Of a stretch of 64,000 bases of DNA, positions 30,601-39,842 are shown in pieces (positions within the stretch are counted from its first letter, which is position 1; the number at the start of each line of letters is the position of its first letter). The translations under genes and the position numbers were made by a program. The notes under the pieces were generated by a model. It had not been told where the DNA came from. It saw nothing but the letters and a program-made list of their open reading frames with translations, and did no database searches. Origin of the DNA: CAWKEY01 sp963696315 (lineage in GTDB: Bacteria > Pseudomonadota > Gammaproteobacteria > Methylococcales > Methylomonadaceae); NCBI GenBank assembly GCA_963696315.1, contig CAVOJU010000022.1, positions 1 through 64,000 on the forward strand, in the 5' to 3' direction.

Positions 30601-30891
30601 GCTTTACTGGAAACCAGTCCTCAAGCCCAGTTCCTGATTCCCATGACCTTGTCCTTGTCATCGGGTCTGTTGCTGGGCATGACTGCCAGTCTGATACTGA
30701 CGCCGGTCTGTTATGCCGTTTTGGGAAAAGCTGAAGAATATACTCTGTTTCATATATGGTTGATACGCTCTGTTATCCAACTAAATCATCACAAAAAGCT
30801 AACGGTGCTCCGAGGTATTTTTGGTGCAAGAAATGTTGGGTATAATGATTATGCTTTGAATAAACAAAAGTTATGGCCTCTTGTTGGTTAA
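27636..30891 (+). CDS. RND efflux permease, AcrB/HAE1-like (frameshifted)
   Basis: Two long frames join near 29490. The N-terminal part contains LLAWFASNPVAANLLMMLIL, EVFPRFNPQQIEITALYPGA, GFLLAMGILVDDAIIIGESV and VILSVLVALVAFLPGLFLPG. The C-terminal part continues VVVGLETIVWEHGAGFWTEF, LIALLVIYVLIAVPFRSYLK, GMIAASGVVVNDSLVLLDYL and RPIFLAFLTNFAGFLPALLE. This is a full-length RND proton antiporter of about 1,080 residues. The ATG at 27636 overlaps the adaptor stop but is out of frame with the open frame, which can be entered from 27593, so a further indel near 27650 is likely. The last ~40 residues (after about 30770) are not family-like. Substrate unknown. Confidence 0.9.
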
Positions 30892-31381
30892 ATGACCGGT
30901 TGGGTTGAAATCAGACGGTTGACAAGCGGTTGGAGCGAATGACCGCTTTTCAAGGCTAACCCGCCGTTGATTGAAAACCGGCGTCTGTCTCTAAATGGCC
31001 GTGAGTCGCCCGTCACACTGCATCAAGATCAACGTCAGCTATCGGGAAATGCATGTGTTAGCAGCTGGCCGGTTTTTGCCTGTCAGACCTTGTCGATTAC
31101 AATGGTTGCTGTAACAATCGTTAGCTGCCATTCTCCACATTGTTTTCAAGAAGTTCATCCTGCTGGAACCAGCCAAAATATTTTTATTGCCAGTAATGGA
31201 AGTTAATGACATGCCGTTTTCTCATCCGAACATGAGATGTTCTGATTCAATCCCCCCGATACGTCTCAAAAACTGGCATTGACCGAGCCACAACGATCAG
31301 GGATAATCGGTGGCAACCGGTTGAAATTCATATCCTCCAATTTAAACGTTATAAAGACTTCATTATAAAGAAGGGGTTGGC
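30892..31381. other. 490-bp intergenic stretch with a repeat copy
   Basis: ATGACCGGTTGGGTTG at about 30892 is an inverted, diverged copy of the GACCCAAACCGGTCAT repeat found at 48448 and 50085, and AATGACCGCTTTTCAAGG at about 30938 echoes its second half. No gene is supported; the 79-codon frame at 30967 lacks a ribosome-binding site and family. Confidence 0.5.
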
Positions 31382-31981
31382 ATGAAAACATTTCTCCGCG
31401 AGAATCCCACCATCGCTTTTGGCCTAGGTTTTCCCCTATTACTCGTTGTTGTATTCCTGCTGATATCGGGGATCCCTACCTTCTTGGTAGCACCTCCGCA
31501 GTACGACGTAATTTACGCAACCGAATACAACAATTACCCAAACGGTGTCCAGATCGCCGTCGTAAACCAGAAGGTTCAGGTCACTTACCAGGGCAGCTCA
31601 CTGGGCTACCAGAACCCGCGCCTTTGGCGTTACAGCCCTAAAACCGGGTCGGTGAAAGAGATCGCCATCACACTGCCGCCCGGCCTCGCTCCGGCCGGAC
31701 AGGTTGCCGATATTCCCGAGGCGGCTGCAAAAATCACTCCGATCAGTGTTCCTGATCTTGCAGAATTGACGATCAATGCGTCCAGCATTGCGCCGGACGG
31801 ATATGCGTTCAGCGCAGGCCTGAATGGCTATTCGGGTGATGTCTTCACCGGACTGCTTTATTCCTCGCGCTACCGCAATGTAGCGGTTCTGAAGAAAAAC
31901 GGGCGCAGCATCCGCCTGCCGAATACAGACACTATGTATTACAGCAACACACGCTTCATCGGTTGGGTAGTGTCGCCATGA
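31382..31981 (+). CDS. Membrane-anchored hypothetical protein
   Basis: 199 residues with one N-terminal membrane helix (FGLGFPLLLVVVFLLISGIP, about 13-32) and a ~165-residue periplasmic part rich in Y/N/G (YATEYNNYPNGVQIAVV, LWRYSPKTGSVKEI). The family is not recognised. It overlaps the next gene by four bases (ATGA), so the two are translationally coupled. Genes for DUF2157 proteins are commonly followed or preceded by a small membrane-anchored partner, and this fits that arrangement without proving it. The codon usage is more GC-rich than the flanking repeats. Confidence 0.75.
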   Translation: MKTFLRENPTIAFGLGFPLLLVVVFLLISGIPTFLVAPPQYDVIYATEYNNYPNGVQIAVVNQKVQVTYQGSSLGYQNPRLWRYSPKTGSVKEIAITLPPGLAPAGQVADIPEAAAKITPISVPDLAELTINASSIAPDGYAFSAGLNGYSGDVFTGLLYSSRYRNVAVLKKNGRSIRLPNTDTMYYSNTRFIGWVVSP

Positions 31982-33171
31982 TTTGGCTGTTAGCCCTGAT
32001 CGTCATAGTTGTGCTGATTGGTGGCGGATGGTGGGGTTGGCTGCTGGTGGCCGGAATGGTTGGCGCGAAAAGCGTAAGGGATAAGCCTGGGGCGCTGGAG
32101 AGCATTACGCAGCTCATGCACAGTTACGATATCACGCCCGCCGAAGTCGAAACCGCCTTTCACGCGCCTGCCGCTTTCCGGGCTGTGCCCACCCCGAGCA
32201 GCAGCGGCGATATCGCCAAGGCCCTCTTTACCTACCTCGGCGCGATTTTCATAGTCTCGGGCATCAGCACCTATATCGGTACGTTCTGGGAAAGCATGGG
32301 CAGTGTGATGCGGGTATTCATGACGTTGGGCGTGGGTTACTTTCTGTTGGTCGTGCTGCTTTCCGCTCTGCATGAGAAAAAATATCCGAAGCTCATCCTG
32401 CCGCTTGCGCTAGCTTCTGTGTTCATGCTGACGAGTGGCTGGTTCGTGCTCATCCACGAACTGTTCCCGCACGGCGACAACTGGCGTGCAGCTGCGCTTT
32501 TTGTATTCGGTGTTATGGCCCTGCACCAGGGCGCCCTGTTTAGCAAATACCGGCTCACGGTTCTGGCTTTTACGGCACTCTTTTTTGTTTATGGATTTAT
32601 GCAAGTGGGCTTCGACCTGCTTGGTGTCCCGTTCGCTTTCATCGCCATTATCCTTGGCGCCTCATTATTCCTGGTTGCCACCGGACTTGAGAAGACGTCT
32701 CATAGCGTGCTCGCAGAACCTGCTTTGTTGATTGGAACCTGCTGGATGAACGGCGGCCTGTTCGACCGCATCGCCATTGCCACCTCCGCGAACTGGGCGA
32801 GTCTGCTCACTGGCGTTTGCGTGATGTCCGCTGCCTTCGGCCTGCAGAAGGCGGGTCGGTATTCGCGCCTGACAGGTCTCGGCTATTTTGCCGGATCGAT
32901 CATGGCCTATAGCGGCTTGTTTGACCTCGTGCGCAATACGCCCGTCGAACTCCTCTACATTGGAGTTACTGCGTCGATGCTCTATGCCTGCGTCGTGCTG
33001 CAAAGCCGGGCGCTGTTATTTACCACTGTCGTTGCCATGCTCGGCTTTATCGGGTTTTACACTGCGCAATATTTCGCAAACTCTTTGGGCTGGCCCGTCA
33101 CGCTTGTCCTCATGGGCGTCGCTTTCCTGGTCGTTGGCATGATCGCCATGAAGCTAAGGCGGCATATCTAG
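31978..33171 (+). CDS. DUF2157-like multi-pass membrane protein
   Basis: About 397 residues from the ATG at 31978. An N-terminal helix (LLALIVIVVLIGGGWWGW) is followed by a cytosolic segment (about 25-75) and at least ten hydrophobic helices. The start of the polytopic part, DIAKALFTYLGAIFIVSGIS, resembles DUF2157, whose members have an N-terminal soluble stretch followed by many helices. No catalytic residues are known. Coupled to the preceding gene. The proposed family assignment rests on architecture and a short resemblance only. Confidence 0.65.
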   Translation: MIWLLALIVIVVLIGGGWWGWLLVAGMVGAKSVRDKPGALESITQLMHSYDITPAEVETAFHAPAAFRAVPTPSSSGDIAKALFTYLGAIFIVSGISTYIGTFWESMGSVMRVFMTLGVGYFLLVVLLSALHEKKYPKLILPLALASVFMLTSGWFVLIHELFPHGDNWRAAALFVFGVMALHQGALFSKYRLTVLAFTALFFVYGFMQVGFDLLGVPFAFIAIILGASLFLVATGLEKTSHSVLAEPALLIGTCWMNGGLFDRIAIATSANWASLLTGVCVMSAAFGLQKAGRYSRLTGLGYFAGSIMAYSGLFDLVRNTPVELLYIGVTASMLYACVVLQSRALLFTTVVAMLGFIGFYTAQYFANSLGWPVTLVLMGVAFLVVGMIAMKLRRHI

Positions 33172-33207
33172 CAATCTTGAATCTCAAAAAAATACTGTAA
33201 ATGCAGG

Positions 33208-35334
33208 TTAGCTATTCTTGGCAAACTTAGCTACAGGGAAATTAATTCTAAACTCAGCCCCCGGCCTGACATTAACCACATCAATCTTGCCATTCATATT
33301 CATCGTCATCTGATGTGCCAACGCCAACCCTATTCCAGTGCCTATGGTTTCACGAGTAAGCTCGTTTTCGCTGCGGTAAAACAGTTTAAAAATTTTCTTC
33401 ATCTGGTCTTTGGCAATGCCGGGTCCGAAATCACGAACTTTAAATTGAACACTGCCGGTAGTTAATAAATGGCAGCTTAATTCAATCACTTTTTTATCCG
33501 CCTTGGCGGAAAACTTAATGGCATTATCGACCAGATTAATCATGATTTGAATCAGCGAGTCCGGATTTACCTTGATTTCGGCTTGAGCCGCCTCCTGATC
33601 ACAGGACAATGTTAATTCAAACCCAGCCCGCATGATTTGGCTGGATACTTTCGATTGAATGCCGTCCATCAATTCGGCAACCGTCAGACATTTCAGATGA
33701 GGCGGTTTATCATTGCGAGTCAATTTGGCGAGTTGCAATACATTATTGATCAAACGCGTAAGCCGTTCGCTTTCATCGAGGATAAAATCGTAATAGGATT
33801 GTTTCCTGCTTTCATCGACCCAGCCTGCTTGTAGCATTTCGCCGTACATGCGGATCGAAGTGAGCGGGGTTTTCAATTCATGGCTGACCGCGGAAACAAA
33901 ATCCTGTTGTTGATTGACCAGCTTTATTTGGCCGATACCGAGCCGGTACATAGCAAAAAATCCGGCAAAAAATACGATGACCAGTACGATTGTCAACCAG
34001 ATAATAACCCATCCTCCAGATCCGACAGGAAGCTGGGTTATGCTGAAAACAAGCTGTAATTCACTTAAGGGATCAGACAACTGGGCTTGATAAAGCAACT
34101 CGCCGGTTAACTCCCTGGTGCTGGATAGATAGCCACGTGGACTTCGACCGGTAAAAGCAGACAGCACATTGCCTTGTAAAACAACGAGTAAATCGCTCAT
34201 TTGTGAAAGCGCGGTTTCCTGAAAAGCAGAATTGATATTTCCCTGTAAGAAAGCGTCTTTTTCAATCAATAAACCTTGGATATAACGCTGACCATTCAGC
34301 CACACTTTACGAAACAGGACAAAATGGCCACTATCAAGTTGGCTGAATTCAAATGGATCAATGGCGCTTTCAAATGTACGGATTCGCAAAGGCTTGACAT
34401 CAGGCCGAATGACAGACGTTTCCGGGAGGTTGCTTTCTTCCATCGCATAGTCGGATGATTTTTTTGCTTTCTCGATGCCTTCGGGCAATATATTTTGTTC
34501 GGTTCGCGCTTTTTTTTGTAACTTGCCTGTTATGTTTTCCTTTGTTTCCTCCAGTTTTGGTTGGGTGGCTTCAACTTGAAATGATTGTCTTAATTCTACA
34601 TCCTCCAATCGACCCAATTTATTTTCCTGCGGGCTTTTCCCGGGAGCAATTTTATTGAGTTCGTCAAAAGCCGCCTGACCTTCGGTTGCGGGAGATGCGG
34701 CTGATTTTTCAAGCTTACCTTTAAGGGTGCTTTCACCTGAGGAGACGGCATATTTCTCGCTTTCGGCCAAACCGCTATCCGGTTTATTAAGCGAATTACT
34801 GTGTACGTCCTTATCCTGTTTACCTGAAAGGGCGGTTTGCGTCCTGACCAAACGGTTTTCGTTCAATATCAGTTGTATCCGATTCTGTAAGTCGATTCTT
34901 GCCGCCAGTTCTTGTTCAGCAATGCCGTAACTTCCGGCTTTTTCGACGTCTTCCGGGATAAAAGGCGTTATTAATTTACCTGCCGCATCCACCTGGTAAT
35001 AACCGATTAAACCCGGTATTTCCGACTGAACAGGGTACTTGGAAAGCGGCGAACGTTGTAAAAAATTAGCGCTTGGAACGCCCGCCACGTTTAAAAAGGA
35101 ATAATCGGTGAACGCCCGTTGCTCTTCGATAGTAATCAGCCGAAGCAAATGATTGTTGATGCGCTTGGTGAGTTCGTCCGCCATCAATTGATGCTGGTGA
35201 AAAGTTTCCCATTTCAACCGGCTATAGGATTGCTGGATTAATAGTGCAGTGGGTATCGCCAGGGTCAGGAATAATAATAACAACCACCATCGCAGTTTGC
35301 TTTTATTCAGGCCTTCAAGATGATTGCGTTTCAT
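33208..35334 (-). CDS. Sensor histidine kinase with large extracytoplasmic region
   Basis: 708 residues. TM1 is at about 15-33 and TM2 at about 443-467, giving a very long (about 400-residue) periplasmic part. Residues 160-320 are polar, K/E/S-rich and low complexity, unlike normal sensor folds. The kinase core is complete: AVSHELKTPLTSIRMYGEML (H-box), NLVDNAIKFS (N-box), VRDFGPGIAKDQM (G1) and GTGIGLALAHQM (G2). Its start overlaps the response-regulator stop by four bases. Divergent from a PspA/VWA operon, which may be its regulon; that is inference. Confidence 0.92.
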   Translation of the reverse strand: MKRNHLEGLNKSKLRWWLLLLFLTLAIPTALLIQQSYSRLKWETFHQHQLMADELTKRINNHLLRLITIEEQRAFTDYSFLNVAGVPSANFLQRSPLSKYPVQSEIPGLIGYYQVDAAGKLITPFIPEDVEKAGSYGIAEQELAARIDLQNRIQLILNENRLVRTQTALSGKQDKDVHSNSLNKPDSGLAESEKYAVSSGESTLKGKLEKSAASPATEGQAAFDELNKIAPGKSPQENKLGRLEDVELRQSFQVEATQPKLEETKENITGKLQKKARTEQNILPEGIEKAKKSSDYAMEESNLPETSVIRPDVKPLRIRTFESAIDPFEFSQLDSGHFVLFRKVWLNGQRYIQGLLIEKDAFLQGNINSAFQETALSQMSDLLVVLQGNVLSAFTGRSPRGYLSSTRELTGELLYQAQLSDPLSELQLVFSITQLPVGSGGWVIIWLTIVLVIVFFAGFFAMYRLGIGQIKLVNQQQDFVSAVSHELKTPLTSIRMYGEMLQAGWVDESRKQSYYDFILDESERLTRLINNVLQLAKLTRNDKPPHLKCLTVAELMDGIQSKVSSQIMRAGFELTLSCDQEAAQAEIKVNPDSLIQIMINLVDNAIKFSAKADKKVIELSCHLLTTGSVQFKVRDFGPGIAKDQMKKIFKLFYRSENELTRETIGTGIGLALAHQMTMNMNGKIDVVNVRPGAEFRINFPVAKFAKNS

Positions 35335-36038
35335 CGCGATTGACCGAGCAACCGGTAACCGGCGCCGCGTACTGTAACCAGAAATTGAGGTTCGCCTGGA
35401 TCTGCTTCAATTTTACGGCGGAGTTTGGCGATGTGGATATCGACGGTACGGGTTTCGATGTCCAGATGCCTGGCATAGCCCCACACTTTATTTAACAATT
35501 CTTCGCGGGATACCGGACGTTCCGTATTGCTTTGCAGGTACTGCAGAATGTCTATTTCACGCCGTGTGAAGGAAAGGTTTTCAGCCCCGTGCCGCCCGGT
35601 GAGATTTTGGCAATCAATTGATAAATCATTGCCCAGTTGTATCGTTTGATTTTGCGCTAACCCATTTCGGGTTCGACGTAAAACAGCCTGCACCCTGAGT
35701 ACCAGTTGCGCCACCGAAAACGGCTTGGCGACATAATCATCCGCACCCAGCGATAAACCTTCAATAATATCCTCATCACTACTTTTTGCCGTCAGCATAA
35801 TAATGGCTTGATCATGATCCTGCTCACGGATTCGATTACAAATTTCAAAACCGTTCATACCCGGCAACATCACATCCAGCAGAATCAAGTCGAATTTGCC
35901 GGTTAAAGCCTTATTCAAGCCTTCAACGCCATGCCCGGAAAAGTCGACCTCGTAGCCGTGATAAACGAATACATCGATCAGTCCGGTACGGATAGCGGCT
36001 TCATCTTCAATAATCAGAATGCGTAATTTACGGGACAT
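35331..36038 (-). CDS. OmpR/PhoB-type response regulator
   Basis: 235 residues from the ATG at 36038 (MSRKLRILIIEDEAAIRTG); in-frame codons upstream to 36077 add residues that do not belong to the receiver. The acceptor aspartate is in FDLILLDVMLPGMNGFE, followed by MLTAKSSDED and GADDYVAKPFS. The C-terminal winged helix reads FTRREIDILQYLQSNTERPV and TVDIHIAKLRRKIE. Cognate to the adjacent kinase. About 180 bp separate it from pspA on the other strand, a natural place for shared operators. Confidence 0.94.
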   Translation of the reverse strand: MSRKLRILIIEDEAAIRTGLIDVFVYHGYEVDFSGHGVEGLNKALTGKFDLILLDVMLPGMNGFEICNRIREQDHDQAIIMLTAKSSDEDIIEGLSLGADDYVAKPFSVAQLVLRVQAVLRRTRNGLAQNQTIQLGNDLSIDCQNLTGRHGAENLSFTRREIDILQYLQSNTERPVSREELLNKVWGYARHLDIETRTVDIHIAKLRRKIEADPGEPQFLVTVRGAGYRLLGQSR

Positions 36039-36218
36039 GGCAACTAGTGGGCCGAATAGAAACGGATAGTTTAGCAAGAGGAAGACATTTTCCTGCTTTT
36101 CCTATGTAAATTGTTTGTAAAAACTACGGCTGAAAGTTTTACCAAACCGTGTCTACTGATTGTTTTGCCTCGCGCATAGACTGTGCACCGTCAATCACTT
36201 ACCCAAGAGGGCAACACC

Positions 36219-36749
36219 ATGGCTTTAATCACAAGACTTTCAAAGCTGTTTCAGGCTGATATGCATGCAGTCCTGGACAAAATAGAAGACCCTGAACTGC
36301 TGCTCAAGCAGGCCATCCGGGAAATGGAAGAATCCATTGCAACGGACGAACGGCAGACCCGGTTATGGGAAAACGAAAAACAACAGCTAACCAACAAACA
36401 CGATCAACTGGCAGAAACTCTAACCGATCTGGAAGATAAATTATCGCTCTGTTTTAAATCCAATAAAGACGATCTGGCACGGTCATTGATTAAACGGAAA
36501 CTGGAAACGCAACAAACCAGGCTTTTGCTGGCGGAGAAAACAGTTGCCTTACAGGAAAAAATAACCCGTTTAACCAAGCAGCTCACAGAACATCAGGCTC
36601 AATTAGCGAGCATGAAGCAAAAAGCCGAAGCATTCCTGGATGAGAACCGGGTTAACTCAACCAATTGGGAGAATTCGCCAGTTGGGGTTCGAGATGAGGA
36701 TGTGGAAGTGGCCTTTCTGTATGAAAAACAAAAATGGAGCGAGTCATGA
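36219..36749 (+). CDS. PspA/IM30-family protein
   Basis: 176 residues from the ATG at 36219 (after AGAGGGCAAC). LFQADMHAVLDKIEDPELLLKQAIREMEESI is the conserved PspA N-terminal signature, followed by a long coiled coil (about 40-140). The protein is shorter than enterobacterial PspA (about 220). PspA proteins bind stressed inner membrane and, in the Psp system, restrain a sigma-54 activator; no pspF or pspBC is present here. First gene of a coupled three-gene operon. Confidence 0.88.
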   Translation: MALITRLSKLFQADMHAVLDKIEDPELLLKQAIREMEESIATDERQTRLWENEKQQLTNKHDQLAETLTDLEDKLSLCFKSNKDDLARSLIKRKLETQQTRLLLAEKTVALQEKITRLTKQLTEHQAQLASMKQKAEAFLDENRVNSTNWENSPVGVRDEDVEVAFLYEKQKWSES

Positions 36750-37330
36750 AAAAGGTAACGTTTTGGGAGGGGGTTGTTCTGGCATTGATCGGCAGCGTTA
36801 TTGGCAGTATCGGATTTTTTGCCTTATCGTTGCTGTTTTCTGAAGATTGTGCTTTCCGTTTGTTAATCAGTGGATTGGCTTTTGCCTATAGCCTTTATTT
36901 GCTTAGCCGAAGCCAGGAACGAAGCGGCCGGATCACGGTTATGTCGATCTGGTTCATGCTATTGGTCATGCTTTGGCTGTTTTACCCGCCACTAACCCTG
37001 TTTGTCATAGTGCATGTGCTGGCAATCTGGCTGGTACGCACCCTGTATTGTTATGCCAGTTTGTTTTCATCGCTGGCCGACCTTGGTTTGAATACGCTCA
37101 GCATGTCGTCCGCATTCTGGGCCTTGCATCATACCGGCAGTCCATTTTTAACGTTCTGGTGTTTCTTTCTGGTGCAAGCACTCTTTGTTTACATCCCCAC
37201 CGGCATTAAACCCCCGGCTCTTGACAAGGCGGCTATTCCCAAAAGCGAATCGGATTTTAAACGCGCTTACCAGACAGCGGAAGCCGCTGTCCGCAAACTT
37301 TCATCTTATAACCAGGAGCTTACACTATGA
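36746..37330 (+). CDS. Polytopic membrane protein of the PspA-VWA operon
   Basis: About 194 residues from the ATG at 36746, overlapping the pspA stop (ATGA). Five hydrophobic segments (for example VVLALIGSVIGSIGFFALSL, ITVMSIWFMLLVMLWLFYPP, FWCFFLVQALFVYIP) precede a charged ~35-residue cytoplasmic tail. I recognise no named family. Coupling at both ends (also ATGA with the VWA gene) suggests the three products act together at the membrane. Confidence 0.8.
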   Translation: MKKVTFWEGVVLALIGSVIGSIGFFALSLLFSEDCAFRLLISGLAFAYSLYLLSRSQERSGRITVMSIWFMLLVMLWLFYPPLTLFVIVHVLAIWLVRTLYCYASLFSSLADLGLNTLSMSSAFWALHHTGSPFLTFWCFFLVQALFVYIPTGIKPPALDKAAIPKSESDFKRAYQTAEAAVRKLSSYNQELTL

Positions 37331-38556
37331 AAACCAAACCAATAGCTATCGGAATTTTTGTTGCAACCGCCGCAACGGTTGCCTATTTTCCGGCAATCCA
37401 GCAGGCTCTCGCCACCACAACAAAAATGATCAAAACACCGCCCGCTATCGTTAATCCGGTAACCATGCCGTCGGTTGTAGCCAATCAACATCCGCAGATT
37501 GAAGTGGTGTTTGTGCTCGATACAACTGGCAGCATGGGCGGACTTATTGCTGCTGCCAAGGAGAAAATCTGGTCGATTGCCAGCACGATGGCATCCGCCC
37601 AAACCGCCCCGGAAATCAAAATGGGACTGGTTGCCTACCGGGATCGCGGTGATGCCTATGTGACCCAGACGATAGCTTTATCCAGCGACCTGGACTCCCT
37701 GTATGCCAAATTAATGGATTTTCAGGCGGACGGCGGCGGTGACGGCCCCGAAAGCGTTAACCAGGCGCTTCATGACGCCGTCAACAACATGACCTGGAGC
37801 CAAAACCCCACTACCTACAAAGTCATCTTTCTGGTTGGTGATGCACCGCCGCATATGGATTATCAGGATGACGTCAAATACCCGGTTACTTTAGCGTTAG
37901 CCAAACAAAAAGGCATTATCGTCAATGCGATTCAATGCGGGCAAGATAGCAGCGCCACCGGCGATTGGCACCAGGTGGCCAGTTTGGGTCAAGGCAGTTA
38001 CTTTCAGGTTGAACAATCCGGTAATGCGGTAGCCATTGCCACGCCTTACGATAAAAAGCTGGCGGAATTATCCAGTAAATTGGACAAAACCCGGCTTTTT
38101 TACGGCAACGATGAAGAAAAGGCAAAGCAAGCCAACAAAATGGCAGCGGCCGATAAGCTGCATAAAGAAGCCAGCACCGAATCGCAAGCCCGCCGCGCAA
38201 CCTTTAATACGTCGGCAAGCGGCAAAGCCAATTTACTCGGCGAAAACGAACTGGTGGATGCGGTCACTAGCGGACGGGTAAAGTTGTCCAGTCTGCCGAA
38301 AAAATCCTTGCCTGAAAGCCTGCAAGTCATGTCGCCTGCGGCTCAAGAGGCATTTGTCGGCAACACCAAAAAAGAGCGGGGCGAACTGGAATCGGAAATC
38401 AAACAACTTGCCGAGCAGCGAAACGATTACTTGCAGCAGAAAGTTGTTGCTGAAGGTGGAAAAAAGGACTCGCTCGATGCCAAATTATTTGGCGCAATCC
38501 GGAATCAGGCTAAAGAAAAAGGTCTGGTTTATGAAGCTGATAGTGCGAAATATTGA
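37327..38556 (+). CDS. VWA-domain protein, exported
   Basis: 409 residues. An N-terminal signal-type helix (1-30, ending QALA) is followed by a von Willebrand factor A domain from about residue 57: VVFVLDTTGSMGGLI has the MIDAS DxTxS, and later GLVAYRDRGD and VIFLVGDAPPH. The C-terminal 150 residues are helical and charged (EEKAKQANKMAAADKLHKEA). VWA proteins bind metal-dependent partners. Position behind PspA and a membrane protein, ending at a strong terminator, makes it the last gene of an envelope-stress-type operon. Confidence 0.9.
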   Translation: MKTKPIAIGIFVATAATVAYFPAIQQALATTTKMIKTPPAIVNPVTMPSVVANQHPQIEVVFVLDTTGSMGGLIAAAKEKIWSIASTMASAQTAPEIKMGLVAYRDRGDAYVTQTIALSSDLDSLYAKLMDFQADGGGDGPESVNQALHDAVNNMTWSQNPTTYKVIFLVGDAPPHMDYQDDVKYPVTLALAKQKGIIVNAIQCGQDSSATGDWHQVASLGQGSYFQVEQSGNAVAIATPYDKKLAELSSKLDKTRLFYGNDEEKAKQANKMAAADKLHKEASTESQARRATFNTSASGKANLLGENELVDAVTSGRVKLSSLPKKSLPESLQVMSPAAQEAFVGNTKKERGELESEIKQLAEQRNDYLQQKVVAEGGKKDSLDAKLFGAIRNQAKEKGLVYEADSAKY

Positions 38557-38603
38557 AAAACAAGGGCTCATTAAAAACTTCAACATTTATGTTAACCTCA
38601 AAA

Positions 38604-38639
38604 GCCTGCTTAACCAATGGTTATTAAGCAGGCTTTTTT
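38604..38639 (+). terminator. Strong intrinsic terminator after the VWA gene
   Basis: GCCTGCTTAA (38604-38613) pairs perfectly with TTAAGCAGGC (38624-38633), with a 10-base loop, followed by TTTTTT. It ends the PspA-VWA operon and lies 37 bases before the convergent slipin stop. Confidence 0.92.
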
Positions 38640-38675
38640 ATTCAGTTGCTGGACGGGATAAAAGCTTCAGCCTGT

Positions 38676-39842
38676 TTATGGGAGTTGCTTACTCCGCTCG
38701 GTCAAACGCACCATATCATTCATCACGCCATCCAAGCCACCGTAAACATTCAAGGTATTAATTCGTGATGTAATTTTTTCCAATATTTCTAACTCCTTCA
38801 AGCGCAACAATACAGGGTTGCCTTCCATAACTTTGGCGGTGTTATGCAAAGAACGGGTGGCTTGCGTTTCTTCCTGGCGTTTAATCAAATTGGCTTCGGC
38901 CAGTTTTTGCGCCTCAACCACTTGCGTCAAAATCGCTTTCATTTCACCGGGTAAAACAATATCACGCGCCCCGACTGTTTTCACTTCAATGCCATAAACG
39001 GCTGCTTTTTCCGCGACGATGGCTAGCACCTGGTGATTCAAGGAATTTTTATCCGCCAGCAAATCATCCAGTGTTTGCGTGCTAACAATCGTCCGTAACG
39101 CCAATTGCAATTCCCGGTACAAATAATCCTTGGCATCCGCCAATTGCGCTTTAACCACTTCAGGGTGCCTGATCTGCCAGGTTGCCGACAAATTCACCCG
39201 TAAACTCACGCGGTCTTTTGTCAAAATTTCCTGTCCATTCACTTCCATATTTTGCAAGCGGCCATCGAATAAAGCGACGGTGATAGTGCGATTAAACCGC
39301 CACCAAATGTGCGTTCCCGCCGTTAACGTCGCCACTATTTCGCCATCTACCGTCAAAAAACCAAGATGATTTTCCGGGACCGTAGCCACTACAATGGCTG
39401 TCAGGACTGCCCGCCGCAACAGGTCGTCTTTGCTATTCGCCAACAATGCCGCCAATGTTTTGGGTACGGTAAATTCCTGGGAGATGTCCAACTTGTCAAC
39501 GTGTATATTCTGCTGAGTCTTCCAGTAGGCCCCGCGTTGTCCTGGGGCTTTTATATCTTTCAGGACATTTTTTTGATAAACCAGCCCGACTTCCTGTTCG
39601 CCTGTTTCCCATTGTGTCATCACCTCGGCAAACGCTTCCGGGTGCAATTGCGCGATATGCAGCAGGTCTCTGCTCATTTCTTCCTGCAAGGTATTGGTCA
39701 GGGTGACAATCTGGACCTGGTATTGATCAAACCAATCCCAAAATTTATGGACACCCGCCGGCAAGACTTTGATAAATTGTTGCTCTTTAAACAGCAAGCC
39801 CTTTTGCGTTTCCGCAATAATTATTTTTTTCTTTAACCACAT
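38676..39842 (-). CDS. Slipin (SPFH/band 7 family) of the rtc locus
   Basis: About 388 residues from the ATG at 39842, which has GGAGACAACC upstream. The first 25 residues (MWLKKKIIIAETQKGLLFKE) are not a clear membrane anchor. A second block has ENHLGFLTVDGEIVATLTAG, FDGRLQNMEVNGQEILTKDRVSLRVNL and ELQLALRTIVSTQTLDDLLADK, the band-7 core. The C-terminal part has AILTQVVEAQKLAEANLIKRQEETQATRS, the helical oligomerisation region. There is no proteolytic site. It is the last gene of the rtcB-tRNA-like-slipin unit. A role in RNA repair is inferred from linkage only. Confidence 0.88.
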   Translation of the reverse strand: MWLKKKIIIAETQKGLLFKEQQFIKVLPAGVHKFWDWFDQYQVQIVTLTNTLQEEMSRDLLHIAQLHPEAFAEVMTQWETGEQEVGLVYQKNVLKDIKAPGQRGAYWKTQQNIHVDKLDISQEFTVPKTLAALLANSKDDLLRRAVLTAIVVATVPENHLGFLTVDGEIVATLTAGTHIWWRFNRTITVALFDGRLQNMEVNGQEILTKDRVSLRVNLSATWQIRHPEVVKAQLADAKDYLYRELQLALRTIVSTQTLDDLLADKNSLNHQVLAIVAEKAAVYGIEVKTVGARDIVLPGEMKAILTQVVEAQKLAEANLIKRQEETQATRSLHNTAKVMEGNPVLLRLKELEILEKITSRINTLNVYGGLDGVMNDMVRLTERSKQLP

